64,000 bases of DNA. Source: Pseudomonas putida. GTDB lineage: Bacteria; Pseudomonadota; Gammaproteobacteria; Pseudomonadales; Pseudomonadaceae. The notes below the pieces were generated by a model. It was not told the DNA's origin and made no database searches. It saw only the letters and a list, made by a program, of their open reading frames with translations. The first letter of the stretch is position 1. The number at the start of each line of letters is the position of its first letter. A program made the position numbers and the translations under genes. Shown in pieces: positions 1-9,779 of the stretch. The stretch is taken from contig NZ_CP113097.1 in the NCBI RefSeq assembly GCF_026625125.1, forward strand, positions 434,001 through 498,000. Reading direction: 5' to 3'.

Positions 1-1155
1 CTGCGGCTGGTTGGCCAGCAGTTTGTCGACATAGGTCACCGGGCTGCTCATCTGCTCGCGCTGCTGGTTGATCTCGAACTGGTACAGACGGATGTCAGCG
101 ATCTGGTCCGCCAGGTCACGGTCAAGCTTCAGGTGCGGCAGGGCCTGCTTCTGCTTGTAGAGGATCTTCGACAGCAACAGGCTGCCCTTGAGCACGCTGA
201 TCTGCTCGTCCAGGGCTTGATCGGCCTGGGTCAGGCTGTCGAGCTGCTGTTTGGTGCGCAGGTTCTGCTGGGTCAATTCGTTGAGGCGGTCGGTGCTTTT
301 GAGCAGGTAGTCGGAAAGCTTGAGGTTGGCTGCGCTTTCGCTGGCCAGCAGGCTGCTGCCGCCAGCCTTCTGCGCTTCGATCGACTGTTGGGTTACGGTT
401 TGCTGGGACTGGGCCAGACGCTTCTCGTTGATCAGCGTCTGCAGGTCCTGGATTTCCTGTTCCAGACGTGCGGTGCGTTCGATCAGCAGGTCGTGGCGGG
501 CGTTGCCCAGGTCTTGCAGCAGGCCGTTGCCGGCCAGTTCCTGGCGGCGCAGCAGGGTCAGGGCATTGAGCGAGGCCAGTTCGGCACTCAGTTGGTTGCG
601 CTGGTCGGCATTGATCGATTTGCCGCCATCCTTGCCGCTCTTGAGGATGGTGTTGATTTGCTGGCTGCGTGTCTGGTTGTTGCTGATCTCGGCCTGGGCG
701 CGCTCGGGGCGGGTCTGGGAATTGATGATCAGGCTGTTGGCATCGGACAGCGCTTTTTGCAGCTCACCCTGCAGCGTGTTGCGTTCGCTGAGCATCTGCT
801 CGAGCTGCGGCACGCTCAGGCTGGCGTAGCGTTGAGCCACCGGTTGTGGCTTGCTGGCTTTGAGCTTGGCCAGTTCTTTCTGGCTGTCGCTGGTCTCTTT
901 GGGCGCGCCAGCCAGCTGTTGCTTGAGCTCGGCAAGCTTCTTCTCGCTATCTTCCTTGTTGGCAAGCAGGCTCAGGGTTTGTTCGAGCACCTGCTGCAAG
1001 GCCTTCTGATCGGCCTCCGGCAGTTTGCGTTCGGCGATCTTGTCGAGGCTGTTCTGGATGCTGGCAGCGCTCGGAGCTTCGGCTGCAGCAGCGGCGAACG
1101 GCAGGGACAGGCACAGCCCGAGCAGGGCTGTGCGAAGGTACACGCGCAGGGACAT
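1..1155 (-). CDS. mscK: Mechanosensitive channel MscK/KefA-type, N-terminal part (cut by window edge)
   Basis: The frame stays open from an ATG at 1155 to the window edge, giving the first 385 residues. It begins with a signal peptide (MSLRVYLRTALLGLCLSLPF followed by Ala residues) and continues as a long Gln/Leu/Glu-rich, helical, coiled-coil-like region. This matches the periplasmic N-terminal domain of large MscK/MscM-type channels, which protect the inner membrane against hypo-osmotic shock. The pore-forming C-terminal domain lies outside the window, so the family call rests on the N-terminus only. It could be another large MscS-family channel. The gene is read away from nhaP2, also leftward, 35 bp after the nhaP2 stop. 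Confidence 0.75.
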   Translation of the reverse strand, partial: MSLRVYLRTALLGLCLSLPFAAAAAEAPSAASIQNSLDKIAERKLPEADQKALQQVLEQTLSLLANKEDSEKKLAELKQQLAGAPKETSDSQKELAKLKASKPQPVAQRYASLSVPQLEQMLSERNTLQGELQKALSDANSLIINSQTRPERAQAEISNNQTRSQQINTILKSGKDGGKSINADQRNQLSAELASLNALTLLRRQELAGNGLLQDLGNARHDLLIERTARLEQEIQDLQTLINEKRLAQSQQTVTQQSIEAQKAGGSSLLASESAANLKLSDYLLKSTDRLNELTQQNLRTKQQLDSLTQADQALDEQISVLKGSLLLSKILYKQKQALPHLKLDRDLADQIADIRLYQFEINQQREQMSSPVTYVDKLLANQPQ

Positions 1156-1190
1156 AGGCAGACTACTTATGGATCATGCAGAAACGAAGT

Positions 1191-2933
1191 TTAGAGGAAC
1201 AATCCTGGTCCGGGTCGCGTTCCTTCGGGGAATCTGACGCCCACTTTCTGGATCTTGTTCCCGTCCATGGTCGCCACGGTCCAGATCGTGCCGTGCCATT
1301 CCACCTGATCGCCCACTACTGGAGCGCCCCCGACCTTCTGTCGGATGAACTGCGCCAGTGGCATTTTCGCGTCCAGGCCGTCGAGTTTCAGGCCGTAAAG
1401 GGCTGCCACCGCGCCCAGTTCGGCATCGCCTTCGAGCACGAAATCGCCGAAAAAGCGCAGGTCCAGGCCGCGTTGCGGGGCCTGGCTGAACAGCTTGCCC
1501 AATGCTGGCAGGTTGTGTTCGTGGCCGATCACGCACAGCATGTCGCCGACTTCGAGCACGGTACTGCCGGAGGGGTGCAATAACTGTTCGCCACGGAACA
1601 GTGCGGCAATACGGGTGCCCTCGGGCATCTTCAATTCGCGCAGGGCGGCACCGATGCACCACTTCTCCGCGCCCAGGCGATAGACGAACAACTCCCACTC
1701 GCTGGTAACGTGCACTTCGAGGGCGGACCGCGAGATCGGTGCCGGGTCCGGTGGTACCGTGACTTTCAACAGCTTGGCCATCCACGGCAGGCTGGTGCCC
1801 TGCACCAGCAGCGATACCAGCACGATGAAGAATGCCAGGTTGAAGAACAGTTGCGCGTCAGGTAGCCCCGCCATCAGCGGGAACACCGCCAGGATGATGG
1901 GTACCGCGCCACGCAGGCCGACCCAGGAAATGAAGGCTTTCTCGCGGCCATGGAAGGCCTTGAACGGCAGCAGTGCGGCCACCACCGACAGCGGCCGCGC
2001 GATCAGGATCATCCACAGCGCCAGGCCCAGTGCGGGCAGGGCGATCGGCAGCAGGTCATGGGGTGTGACCAGCAGCCCCAGCACCAGGAACATGCCGATC
2101 TGAGCGAGCCAGGCCATGCCGTCGAGCATGTGCAGGATGCCGTGGCGGCTGCGGATGGGTTTGTTGCCCAGCACCAGGCCGCACAGGTAAACGGCAAGGA
2201 AGCCGCTGCCGTGCAGGGCGTTGGTCAGCGAGAACACCGCCAAACCGCCAGCGATGACCAGAATCGGGTAGAGGCCGCCGGCCAGGTTGATCCGGTTGAC
2301 CAGTTGCAGCATCAGCCAGCCACCGCCCAGGCCCAACAGGCCACCGATGCCGAATTCGCGCAGCAAGTGCCCCAGCAGGCTCCAGTGCAGGCCGGTCTGG
2401 CTGCTGGCGATCATCTCGATCAGGGTGACGGTGAGGAACACGGCCATGGGATCGTTGCTGCCCGATTCGATTTCCAGCGTCGCCGTGACCCGTTCGTTCA
2501 GGCCTTTGCCGCCAAGCAGTGAGAACACTGCTGCGGCGTCGGTGGAGCCGACGATGGCACCGATCAGCAGGCCCTGGATGAGGCTCAGGTCAAACAGCCA
2601 GGCCGCGACCAGGCCGGTGAGGGCAGTGGTGATCATCACGCCGATGGTGGCCAGCGACAATGCCGGCCACAGGGCCACGCGGAAGCTCGCTACCCGCGTG
2701 CGCAGGCCGCCGTCGAGCAGGATCACCGCCAGCGCCAGGTTGCCCACCAGGTAGGCGGTCGGGTAGTTGTTGAAGATGATGCCGCCCCCGTCCACGCCGG
2801 CGAGCATGCCGACCGCGAGGATGATGACCAGGATTGGAATGCCAAGGCGCGACGACAGCGAGCTGACCAGGATACTTGCGCCCACCAGCAATGCGCCGAT
2901 CAAGAACAGGCTGTTGATGGTGCTTGCATCCAA
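1191..2933 (-). CDS. nhaP2: Potassium/proton antiporter NhaP2 (CvrA), CPA1 family
   Basis: A 580-residue inner-membrane antiporter that exports K+ in exchange for H+ and helps control cell volume. About twelve hydrophobic segments fill residues 1-400, including the CPA1-type stretches [20 protein letters not shown] and [13 protein letters not shown]. The remainder is a cytosolic RCK_C-like domain and a C-terminal CorC/HlyC-like domain. I chose the TTG at 2933, giving [16 protein letters not shown], because it aligns with the usual N-terminus and has GGAG nine bases upstream. The open frame extends further upstream to 3116, but that part is not membrane-like and crosses the terminator at 3057-3082. 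Confidence 0.9.
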   Translation of the reverse strand: MDASTINSLFLIGALLVGASILVSSLSSRLGIPILVIILAVGMLAGVDGGGIIFNNYPTAYLVGNLALAVILLDGGLRTRVASFRVALWPALSLATIGVMITTALTGLVAAWLFDLSLIQGLLIGAIVGSTDAAAVFSLLGGKGLNERVTATLEIESGSNDPMAVFLTVTLIEMIASSQTGLHWSLLGHLLREFGIGGLLGLGGGWLMLQLVNRINLAGGLYPILVIAGGLAVFSLTNALHGSGFLAVYLCGLVLGNKPIRSRHGILHMLDGMAWLAQIGMFLVLGLLVTPHDLLPIALPALGLALWMILIARPLSVVAALLPFKAFHGREKAFISWVGLRGAVPIILAVFPLMAGLPDAQLFFNLAFFIVLVSLLVQGTSLPWMAKLLKVTVPPDPAPISRSALEVHVTSEWELFVYRLGAEKWCIGAALRELKMPEGTRIAALFRGEQLLHPSGSTVLEVGDMLCVIGHEHNLPALGKLFSQAPQRGLDLRFFGDFVLEGDAELGAVAALYGLKLDGLDAKMPLAQFIRQKVGGAPVVGDQVEWHGTIWTVATMDGNKIQKVGVRFPEGTRPGPGLFL

Positions 2934-3056
2934 AGGCAGGTACTCCGGGATAACGCGGGGAAGAGGACTCGATAGCTTTGAAGAACTAGCAGGTCGCGTG
3001 CCAATCGATTCTAACCTGATGAATTGGCAGCATGTAAAGCGTTTCTGCAGATGTAG

Positions 3057-3082
3057 AAAAGGCACCCCGAAGAGTGCCTTTT
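3057..3082. terminator. Rho-independent terminator after betA (bidirectional)
   Basis: AAAAGGCAC and GTGCCTTTT form a 9-bp stem around an 8-base loop. A run of A on one side and T on the other suits either direction. It lies downstream of the leftward betA stop and upstream of nhaP2, so it should separate the two transcripts. Confidence 0.8.
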
Positions 3083-3108
3083 CTTGCGTTGCGCCTGCGC
3101 GCCTCAGC

Positions 3109-3130
3109 GCCGGCAAGCCGGCTTCCGCAG
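3109..3130. repeat. REP palindrome
   Basis: GCCGGC-aa-GCCGGC followed by TTCCGCAG is the standard Pseudomonas putida-type REP core. It sits between the betA stop and its terminator. Related copies occur at 18094-18179 and 27849-27929. Confidence 0.75.
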
Positions 3131-3171
3131 GGGGCGGCGGTATTGCCGCTGAAGGCGCAAGTGGGGGCAGG

Positions 3172-4863
3172 TCAGGCCTGCTTCACTTCACGCATCGGCT
3201 TGCCCTTGACCGGCGCACCGTTGGCCACGTAGTACTTGGCAGTGCTGCGCGGCAGCGGCTTGCGGTTGCGTATCTTGTCCGAGATTTTCTCGGCGATCAT
3301 GATGGTGGTGGCGTTGAGGTTGCCGGTGATGATGATCGGCATGATCGACGCATCCACCACACGCAGGCCCTGCATACCGTGCACGCGGCCTTCGCCATCG
3401 ACCACCGCCATCTCGTCGGTCCCCATCTTGCACGAGCAGGACGGGTGGAAGGCGGTTTCGGCGTGCTCGCGGATGAACTTGTCCAGTTCTTCGTCCGTCT
3501 GCACGTGCGCGCCAGGGCTGATTTCACGGCCACGGTAGGGGTCCAGCGCTGGCTGGGCCATGATTTCGCGCGTCAGCCGGATACCGTCACGGAACTCCTG
3601 CCAGTCCTGCTCGGTGGCCATGTAGTTGAACAGGATGCTCGGGTGCTGGCGCGGGTCCTTGGACTTGGCCTGGACGCGGCCACGGCTAGGCGAGCGCATC
3701 GAGCCCATGTGCGCCTGGAAACCGTGTTCCTTCACGCCATTGGAGCCGTTGTAGTTAATCGCGACCGGCAGGAAGTGGTACTGGATGTTCGGCCATTCGA
3801 ATTCAGGGCGAGTACGGATAAAGCCGCCTGCCTCGAACTGGTTGCTGGCGCCGATGCCGGTGCCCTTGAACAGCCACTCGGCACCGATGGCCGGCTGGTT
3901 CCACCACAGCAACGACGGGTACAGCGACACCGGCTGGGTGCAGGCGTACTGCAAGTACAACTCAAGGTGATCCTGCAGGTTTTCGCCGACGCCCGGCAGG
4001 TCGTGCACGACCGGGATGTCGAGGCTTTCCAGCAGGGCCCGCGGGCCGACGCCGGAGCGCTGCAGCAGCTGCGGCGAGGCGATGGCGCCGGAGCTGACGA
4101 TGACTTCCTTGCGCGCACGGGCTTCGACGCGCTCTTCGCTGTCGCCGACCAGGTAGGTCACGCCAACGGCGCGCTTGCCTTCGAACAGCACGCGATCGCT
4201 CAGGGCGTGGGTGACGATGGTCAGGTTCGGGCGCTTCTTGGCCTGGTCCAGGTAGCCGCGGGCGGTGCTGGAGCGGCGGCCGTTCTTGGTCACCGAACGG
4301 TCCATCGGGCCGAAGCCTTCCTGCTGGTAGCCGTTCAGGTCTTCCGTGCGTGGGTAACCGGCCTGTACGCCGGCCTCGACCATGGCGTTGAACAGCGGGT
4401 TGTTGCCCGCTTTGGGGGTGGCAACGCTGAGCGGGCCTTCGCCGCCGTGGTAGTCGTTGGGGCCGATGTCACGGGTTTCTGCCTTGCGGAAGTACGGCAG
4501 GCAGTCCAGGTAAGCCCAGTCTTCCAGGCCTGGCAGCTTGGCCCAGCCGTCGAAGTCCATGGCGTTACCGCGGATGTAGCACATGCCGTTGATCAGCGAG
4601 GAACCACCCAGGCCCTTGCCGCGGCCACATTCCATGCGGCGGCCGTCCATGTGCGGCTCCGGGTCGGTCTCGTAGGCCCAGTTGTAGCGGCGGCCCTGCA
4701 GCGGGAATGCCAGGGCAGCCGGCATCTGGGTGCGGAAATCCAGGCGGTAGTCGGGGCCACCGGCTTCCAGCAGCAGTACGGTGACGGCGGCGTCTTCGGT
4801 CAGGCGAGTGGCCAGGGTGTTACCGGCCGAGCCGGCACCAACGATGATGTAATCGTATTCCAT
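3172..4863 (-). CDS. betA: Choline dehydrogenase BetA
   Basis: A 563-residue FAD-dependent GMC oxidoreductase that oxidises choline to betaine aldehyde at the membrane, feeding BetB. The dinucleotide-binding motif [14 protein letters not shown] starts at residue 8. The GMC signature [18 protein letters not shown] follows near residue 80, and [10 protein letters not shown] with the catalytic His is near residue 473. The ATG at 4863 is chosen because GGAGGA lies just upstream and the FAD motif follows at once; the open frame upstream is noncoding. It is the third gene of betI-betB-betA. A composite inverted repeat (4881-5008) separates it from betB, so its expression relative to betB may be modulated. 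Confidence 0.95.
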   Translation of the reverse strand: MEYDYIIVGAGSAGNTLATRLTEDAAVTVLLLEAGGPDYRLDFRTQMPAALAFPLQGRRYNWAYETDPEPHMDGRRMECGRGKGLGGSSLINGMCYIRGNAMDFDGWAKLPGLEDWAYLDCLPYFRKAETRDIGPNDYHGGEGPLSVATPKAGNNPLFNAMVEAGVQAGYPRTEDLNGYQQEGFGPMDRSVTKNGRRSSTARGYLDQAKKRPNLTIVTHALSDRVLFEGKRAVGVTYLVGDSEERVEARARKEVIVSSGAIASPQLLQRSGVGPRALLESLDIPVVHDLPGVGENLQDHLELYLQYACTQPVSLYPSLLWWNQPAIGAEWLFKGTGIGASNQFEAGGFIRTRPEFEWPNIQYHFLPVAINYNGSNGVKEHGFQAHMGSMRSPSRGRVQAKSKDPRQHPSILFNYMATEQDWQEFRDGIRLTREIMAQPALDPYRGREISPGAHVQTDEELDKFIREHAETAFHPSCSCKMGTDEMAVVDGEGRVHGMQGLRVVDASIMPIIITGNLNATTIMIAEKISDKIRNRKPLPRSTAKYYVANGAPVKGKPMREVKQA

Positions 4864-4880
4864 GGGGCTTCCTCCGGAAG

Positions 4881-5008
4881 CAGCTGCGAGCTTCAAACGG
4901 CAAACTGTAAGTAAAAGCAGCCGTGGGAAACTCGCGGATGGATGAGCCTGCAAGGGCCGGTGGCGTTACGCCGACCGGCTCTTTCTTGCAGCTTGCAGCT
5001 TGCCGCTG
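4881..5008. repeat. Composite inverted-repeat element between betB and betA
   Basis: The left arm 4881-4920 and right arm 4981-5008 are imperfect inverted copies of a CTTGCAGCTTGCAGCTTG-like unit. They flank about 60 bp that include a GCCGGTGGCGTTACGCCGACCGGC hairpin-like stretch (bases around 4957-4980). The same arms occur at 18011-18259. The element fills nearly the whole betB-betA gap, ending five bases before the betB stop and starting just behind the betA ribosome-binding site. Confidence 0.55.
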
Positions 5009-5012
5009 TTTG

Positions 5013-6485
5013 TCAGAAGACCGACGCGTAGCCGCCCAGTTCGACCTGAACCGACTTGATGCGCGTGTACTGAGCCAGCGAGCTGACGCCGTTTTCACGG
5101 CCGACGCCCGACTGCTTGTAGCCACCGACCGGCATTTCGGCCGGCGATTCACCCCAGGCGTTGATCCAGCAGATGCCGGCTTCGAGCTTGTGGATGATGC
5201 GGTGGGCGCGGGTGATGTCGTTGGTGCACACGCCTGCGGCCAGGCCGTATTCGGTGTCATTGGCGCGGCGGATGACTTCTTCTTCGGTTTCGTAGGTGAG
5301 GATGCTCATCACCGGGCCAAAGATTTCTTCCTTGACGATGGTCATGTCGTCGGTGCAATCGGTGAACACGGTCGGGGCCACGAAGGCGCCCTTGGCGAAA
5401 TCACCTTCGGTCAGGCGCTCGCCGCCACACAGCACGCGGGCACCTTCCTGCTTGCCCTTGGCGATGTAGCCCAGCACGCTTTCCATGTGCTGGAAGCTGA
5501 CCAGCGGGCCGAAGTTGGTGTTTTCGTCTTCCGGGTTGCCGGCGCGAATGCGGGCAACGCGCTCGGCGATCTTGGCTTCGAAGGCCGCTTTCATCTGGGC
5601 TGGAATGAACACGCGGGTGCCGTTGGTGCAGACCTGGCCGGAGCTGTAGAAGTTGGCCATCATGGCGATGTCGGCGGCCTTGTCCAGGTCGGCATCGGCG
5701 CAGATGATCAGCGGCGACTTGCCGCCCAGCTCCATGGTGACTTCCTTGAGCGAGGAGCTCGAAGCGCTGGCCATGACCTTCTTGCCGGTGGTGGTGCCGC
5801 CGGTGAAAGAGACTTTCTCGATGCGCGGGTGTTCGGTCAGCCAGGTGCCGACTTCGCGGCCGCTGCCGGTCAGGACGTTGAACACGCCGTCCGGCAGGCC
5901 GGCTTCGGTGTAGATCTCGGCCAGCTTCAGGGTGGTCAGCGAGGTGACTTCCGAAGGCTTGAAGATCATCGCGTTGCCGGCGGCCAGGGCCGGGGCGGAC
6001 TTCCACAGGGCGATCTGGATCGGGTAGTTCCAGGCGCCGATACCGACGGTCACGCCCAGCGGCTCGCGGCGGGTGTAGACGAACGAGCTTTCACGCAGCG
6101 GAATCTGCTCGCCTTCGATGGCCGGTACCAGGCCTGCGTAGTATTCCAGTACGTCGGCGCCGGTGACGATGTCGACATAGCGGGTTTCGGAGTACGACTT
6201 GCCGGTGTCCAGGGTTTCCAGCATGGCCAGCTCGTCGTTGCGCTCACGCAGGATGTCGACGGCACGGCGCAGGATGCGCGAACGCTGCATGGCAGTCATC
6301 GCGGCCCAGACTTTCTGACCGCGCTCGGCGCTTTCGACGGCTTTCTCGACGTCGGCCTCAGTGGCGCGCTGGACGTGGGCCAGAACTTCGCCGGTCGCCG
6401 GGTTGATGGCTTCGAAGGTGGCATCGCTGCCAGCGTCGACATAACCGCCGTCGATGTAGAGTTTTTGCGTTCCGAAACGGGCCAT
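5013..6485 (-). CDS. betB: Betaine aldehyde dehydrogenase BetB
   Basis: A 490-residue NAD(P)+-dependent aldehyde dehydrogenase converting betaine aldehyde to glycine betaine. Family motifs are in order: TPWNYP-type Rossmann region ([20 protein letters not shown]), the [15 protein letters not shown] loop, [11 protein letters not shown] with the general-base Glu, and [13 protein letters not shown] with the catalytic Cys at residue 286, the numbering known for Pseudomonas BADH. The start at 6485 ([15 protein letters not shown]) has GAGGA upstream; an earlier in-frame Met would run into the betI-betB gap. It is second in betIBA. Confidence 0.96.
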   Translation of the reverse strand: MARFGTQKLYIDGGYVDAGSDATFEAINPATGEVLAHVQRATEADVEKAVESAERGQKVWAAMTAMQRSRILRRAVDILRERNDELAMLETLDTGKSYSETRYVDIVTGADVLEYYAGLVPAIEGEQIPLRESSFVYTRREPLGVTVGIGAWNYPIQIALWKSAPALAAGNAMIFKPSEVTSLTTLKLAEIYTEAGLPDGVFNVLTGSGREVGTWLTEHPRIEKVSFTGGTTTGKKVMASASSSSLKEVTMELGGKSPLIICADADLDKAADIAMMANFYSSGQVCTNGTRVFIPAQMKAAFEAKIAERVARIRAGNPEDENTNFGPLVSFQHMESVLGYIAKGKQEGARVLCGGERLTEGDFAKGAFVAPTVFTDCTDDMTIVKEEIFGPVMSILTYETEEEVIRRANDTEYGLAAGVCTNDITRAHRIIHKLEAGICWINAWGESPAEMPVGGYKQSGVGRENGVSSLAQYTRIKSVQVELGGYASVF

Positions 6486-6523
6486 AGTGTCCTCGCAAGT
6501 GCAGTGTGTGAGTGGCTTTCGCG

Positions 6524-7180
6524 TCACGCTCCGGCCGGCTGGGCAAGGGCTGTGCGCATTTTTTCAGAGGCCGGTGGTTGCATGTCCGGGCGCTTCTGTT
6601 TAGCCAGTTGTAGTTCCAGGTATTCGTAAGCGATCTGTATCGCCTGGCTGGTGTCGAAGGCATCGCCCGACAGCGCTCCACGCAGCCACAGCCCGTCGAT
6701 CAAGGCAGCCAGGCCGCGGGCGGCGGTGCGCGCTTCATCGAGCGGCATGGCGCGGCGGAACTGGCAGCACAGGTTGGAATACAGGCGGTGATCGTTGATC
6801 CGCTGCAACCTGTGCAAGGACGGCTGGTGCATGCTGGAGGCCCAGAAGGCCAACCAGGTTTTCATTGCCGGGCCATTCACCTGGCTGGCATCGAAGTTGC
6901 CATCGATGATCACCCTCAGGTGGGCTCGCGGGCTGTCGTCGGTCAGTGCCTGGCGACGGGCGATCACGCCCTCGTTGAGCATGTTCATGATGTGGCGCAT
7001 CGTCGCCGCGATCAGGCCGTTCTTGTCCTGAAAGTAGTGACTGATGATGCCGTTCGACACACCGGCCAAACGGGCAATCAGCGCAATGCTGGCATCTCCC
7101 AGGCCGACCTGATCGACTGCTTGCAGCGTCGCTTCGATCAATTGCTGGCGGCGGATGGGTTGCATACCGACCTTGGGCAT
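6524..7180 (-). CDS. betI: TetR-family repressor BetI
   Basis: A 218-residue regulator of choline metabolism. The N-terminal helix-turn-helix (roughly residues 28-50, [19 protein letters not shown]) is typical of BetI, and the ligand domain carries [13 protein letters not shown] and [17 protein letters not shown]. BetI proteins are usually about 197 residues. This one has roughly 20 extra C-terminal residues ([20 protein letters not shown]...), which look unstructured. It is the first gene of betIBA and lies opposite betT. The palindrome at 7251-7270 is the likely operator, relieved by choline. Confidence 0.95.
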   Translation of the reverse strand: MPKVGMQPIRRQQLIEATLQAVDQVGLGDASIALIARLAGVSNGIISHYFQDKNGLIAATMRHIMNMLNEGVIARRQALTDDSPRAHLRVIIDGNFDASQVNGPAMKTWLAFWASSMHQPSLHRLQRINDHRLYSNLCCQFRRAMPLDEARTAARGLAALIDGLWLRGALSGDAFDTSQAIQIAYEYLELQLAKQKRPDMQPPASEKMRTALAQPAGA

Positions 7181-7250
7181 CTTGCTATCTCCTCAGGCCT
7201 GACGAGCAGACAACGTGCGGCTGACTCGGCGAGGACCAGTCTATTTTGTT

Positions 7251-7270
7251 TTGATTGAACGTTCAATCAA
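7251..7270. promoter_or_regulatory. Candidate BetI operator
   Basis: TTGATTGAACGTTCAATCAA is a perfect 20-bp palindrome, 70 bp upstream of the betI start, in the shared betI/betT control region. TetR repressors bind such palindromes next to their own genes, and the ATTGAACGTTCAAT core resembles known bet operator sequences. Assignment to BetI is inferred from position and symmetry. Confidence 0.8.
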
Positions 7271-7488
7271 TAAAGAATAAGCTCTGCGACAATTTGTGCC
7301 ATTGACAGCTTCCAAGGCTGTTTCGGTGGCACGGATTGACACCCCAGGAAATCGCGTAACCCCCGTATTACAAGGTGTTGACGGGTATTAGCGATGCGAA
7401 ATGCAGATTCTGCTCAACGGCCATGCGCCTGCGGCAGGCCCTTGGAGCGGGCGGGGTGCTCTGTGACGAATGCGCGCAGCCAACTGAT

Positions 7489-7504
7489 TTGGCGAGGCAT
7501 TTGC
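7489..7504 (+). promoter_or_regulatory. Candidate sigma-54 promoter for betT
   Basis: TTGGCGAGGCATTTGC has GG and GC at the -24/-12 spacing of RpoN promoters. It predicts a start near 7515 and a 142-base leader before betT. I saw no convincing activator site upstream. The rest of the 386-bp betT leader (7271-7656) holds no other recognisable element. Confidence 0.4.
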
Positions 7505-7656
7505 GCAGACCACCTGTCTGGTTTTGCAACGTTTCTATTCGGGATCACGGTTTCCAAGATGCTTTTATAACACCTGATGCAGTGGGGGTATTCCACCAAT
7601 TGCTCGGGAAAAGACTGATTAGCCTCCACAGCCGCACTGCCCGGAGCATTCGTGCA

Positions 7657-9660
7657 ATGAGTTCTGCCTCCCTTACCAAACCCCCCGCCGAGAGGGTACG
7701 GGTCAATCGCGTGGTGTTTTACACCTCCGCGCTGATGATCCTCGTTCTGACTGCCTTGCTTATCGCTGTTCCCGAAACCGCCGGTCAGGTACTGGGCGTG
7801 GCCCAGAAGTGGCTGACACGCACCTTCGGCTGGTACTACATGCTGGTGATCTGCGGTTACCTGCTGTTCGTCGTTTACCTGGCGTTCTCCGACTACGGCA
7901 AGCTCAAGCTTGGCGGCAAGGATGACCAGCCCGACTTCAGCTACGGGGCCTGGGCCGGCATGCTGTTCTCCTCCGGTATCGGTATCTCGCTGCTGTACTT
8001 CGGCGCCTCTGAGCCGCTGGACCACTACTTCAATCCGCCGGAAGGCACCCCTGCCAGCCTCGAGGCCGCGCGCCAGGGCCTGCAACTGACCTTCCTGCAC
8101 TGGGGGCTGCATGGCTGGGCGATCTACGCCCTGGTCGGGCTGGCCGTAGGCTACTTCGCCTACCGCCACAACCAGCCGCTGGCACTGCGCTCGGCCCTGT
8201 ATCCGCTGGTCGGTGAGCGTTGGGTCAGAGGGGCCGCCGGTAATGCCGTGGACATCTTCGGCATGTTCGTCACCTTGCTGGGCCTGGTGACCAACCTCGG
8301 GATCGGCGCGATGCAGGTGTCTTCGGGCCTTGAATACCTGTTCGGCATGGACCATAGCCAGACCAACCTGCTGGTGGTGATTCTGGTCATGGCCGGGGTG
8401 GCCACGGTGGCCGCGGTGTCGGGTGTGGAAAACGGCATTCGCCGCCTGTCCAACCTGAACATCATGCTGTTCAGTGGCTTGCTGATCTTCGTGCTGCTGG
8501 GCGGCGAGACCCTGCACCTGCTCAACGGCCTAGTGCAGAACGTCGGCGACTACCTCAACGGCATCGTGCTGAAGACCTTCGACCTTTATGTCTACGAAGG
8601 CGAGGCCGGCAAATCTGAGCGTTGGTTGGGCCTGTGGACCGTGTTCTACTGGGCGTGGTGGATCTCCTGGGGCCCGTTCGTGGGCATGTTCATTGCCCGG
8701 ATCTCCAAGGGCCGTACCGTGCGCCAACTGGTCTGCGGCGTACTGCTGATTCCGTTGGGCTTCACCCTGGCCTGGTTGTCGATCTTCGGTAATACCGCGC
8801 TTGACCTGGTGATCAACCAGGGCGCTGTGGAGCTGGGCAAGACCGCGCTGGAGCAGCCGTCGATGTCGATCTACCAGCTGCTGGAATATTTCCCAGCCGC
8901 CAAGATCGTGATCGGTGTGGCGGTGTTCGTCGGCTTCGTGCTGTTCCTTACCCCGGCCGACTCCGGCGCGGTGATGATGGCCAACCTGTCATGCAAAGGT
9001 GGCAAGGTCGACGAAGATGCCCCGCACTGGATGGTGGTGTTCTGGTCGGTGATCATCACCCTGGTCACCATCGGCCTGCTGTTCGCCGGTAACTTCGAAG
9101 CCATGCAGACCATGGTGGTGCTGGCGGGCCTGCCGTTCTCGGTGGTGCTGGTGCTGTTCATGTTCGGCCTGTACAAGGCCATGAAGCAGGACGTTGCCGT
9201 GGAGCAGGAGCGTGCCGAGCTGGCTGCCCGCGGCCGCCGCGGTTTCAGCGAGCGCTTGAGCCAGCTTGAGCTGCAACCGACCCAGGCTGTGGTGCAGCGC
9301 TTCATGGACAAGCAAGTCAGCCCGGCCCTCAAAGAGGCGGCCGAACAGCTGCGCACCCTGGGCTTCGATGTCGAGAGCCGTGTTGGCCAATCGCGCAACA
9401 TGATGGGCCTGCGGGTGATGATGGAAGAGGGCAACCCTTTCGTTTACGAAGTGAGCCTGGACGGTTACATGGCCGCACCGAGCGAGGCGCCGGTCGAAGG
9501 CGAGCCCGAGGTGCGCCAGCGCTTCTATCGCGCCGAAGTGTACCTGCACGATGGCAGCCAGGAGTACGACCTGATGGGCTTCGCGCCCGAGCAGATCGTG
9601 CGTGATGTACTGGACCAGTTCGAGAGCCATCGACAGTTGCTGGGCCGCGTGTACAGCTGA
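7657..9660 (+). CDS. betT: High-affinity choline transporter BetT (BCCT family)
   Basis: A 667-residue BCCT-family choline/H+ symporter that supplies choline for BetA/BetB. Twelve hydrophobic segments cover roughly residues 15-510. They include the BCCT landmarks FSSGIGISLLYFGASEP and FYWAWWISWGPFVGMFIARI. About 150 hydrophilic C-terminal residues follow; such long tails are linked to osmotic sensing in BetT proteins. The ATG at 7657 is preceded by GGAG at ten bases and leads directly into the first membrane segment. The longer open frame to 7375 has no family character. It is divergent from betIBA and shares its control region. Confidence 0.94.
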   Translation: MSSASLTKPPAERVRVNRVVFYTSALMILVLTALLIAVPETAGQVLGVAQKWLTRTFGWYYMLVICGYLLFVVYLAFSDYGKLKLGGKDDQPDFSYGAWAGMLFSSGIGISLLYFGASEPLDHYFNPPEGTPASLEAARQGLQLTFLHWGLHGWAIYALVGLAVGYFAYRHNQPLALRSALYPLVGERWVRGAAGNAVDIFGMFVTLLGLVTNLGIGAMQVSSGLEYLFGMDHSQTNLLVVILVMAGVATVAAVSGVENGIRRLSNLNIMLFSGLLIFVLLGGETLHLLNGLVQNVGDYLNGIVLKTFDLYVYEGEAGKSERWLGLWTVFYWAWWISWGPFVGMFIARISKGRTVRQLVCGVLLIPLGFTLAWLSIFGNTALDLVINQGAVELGKTALEQPSMSIYQLLEYFPAAKIVIGVAVFVGFVLFLTPADSGAVMMANLSCKGGKVDEDAPHWMVVFWSVIITLVTIGLLFAGNFEAMQTMVVLAGLPFSVVLVLFMFGLYKAMKQDVAVEQERAELAARGRRGFSERLSQLELQPTQAVVQRFMDKQVSPALKEAAEQLRTLGFDVESRVGQSRNMMGLRVMMEEGNPFVYEVSLDGYMAAPSEAPVEGEPEVRQRFYRAEVYLHDGSQEYDLMGFAPEQIVRDVLDQFESHRQLLGRVYS

Positions 9661-9666
9661 CGCGGC

Positions 9667-9706
9667 TAGCCCTTGCGCGGCCGGATGCCTGGCCGCGCAA
9701 GGGCTA
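9667..9706 (+). terminator. Hairpin terminator after betT
   Basis: A perfect 16-bp stem (TAGCCCTTGCGCGGCC paired with its complement) closes an 8-base loop six bases after the betT stop. The T tract is weak (GCTTTATG), so it may terminate imperfectly or mainly stabilise the 3' end. Confidence 0.7.
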
Positions 9707-9779
9707 CAGCTTTATGTAACGCAGCGTACCCAGCCCCTTGGCACATCCTTGCGCTCCATTTGCCGCGAGGAAGCCGCCC

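Noticed and set aside
2934..3116. N-terminal extension of nhaP2 to an ATG at 3116
   Set aside because: The extra residues are not membrane-like and would read through a terminator hairpin; the TTG at 2933 aligns with the family start and has a good ribosome-binding site.
2767..4914. 715-residue rightward open frame antisense to betA
   Set aside because: It crosses a terminator and a REP and is an antisense shadow of betA.
7375..7656. N-terminal extension of betT
   Set aside because: The 94 extra residues have no BCCT character and include the candidate sigma-54 promoter; GGAG precedes the ATG at 7657.
7414..8517. Long leftward open frame antisense to betT
   Set aside because: Gln/His-rich shadow typical of high-GC antisense frames; no start signal or homology.
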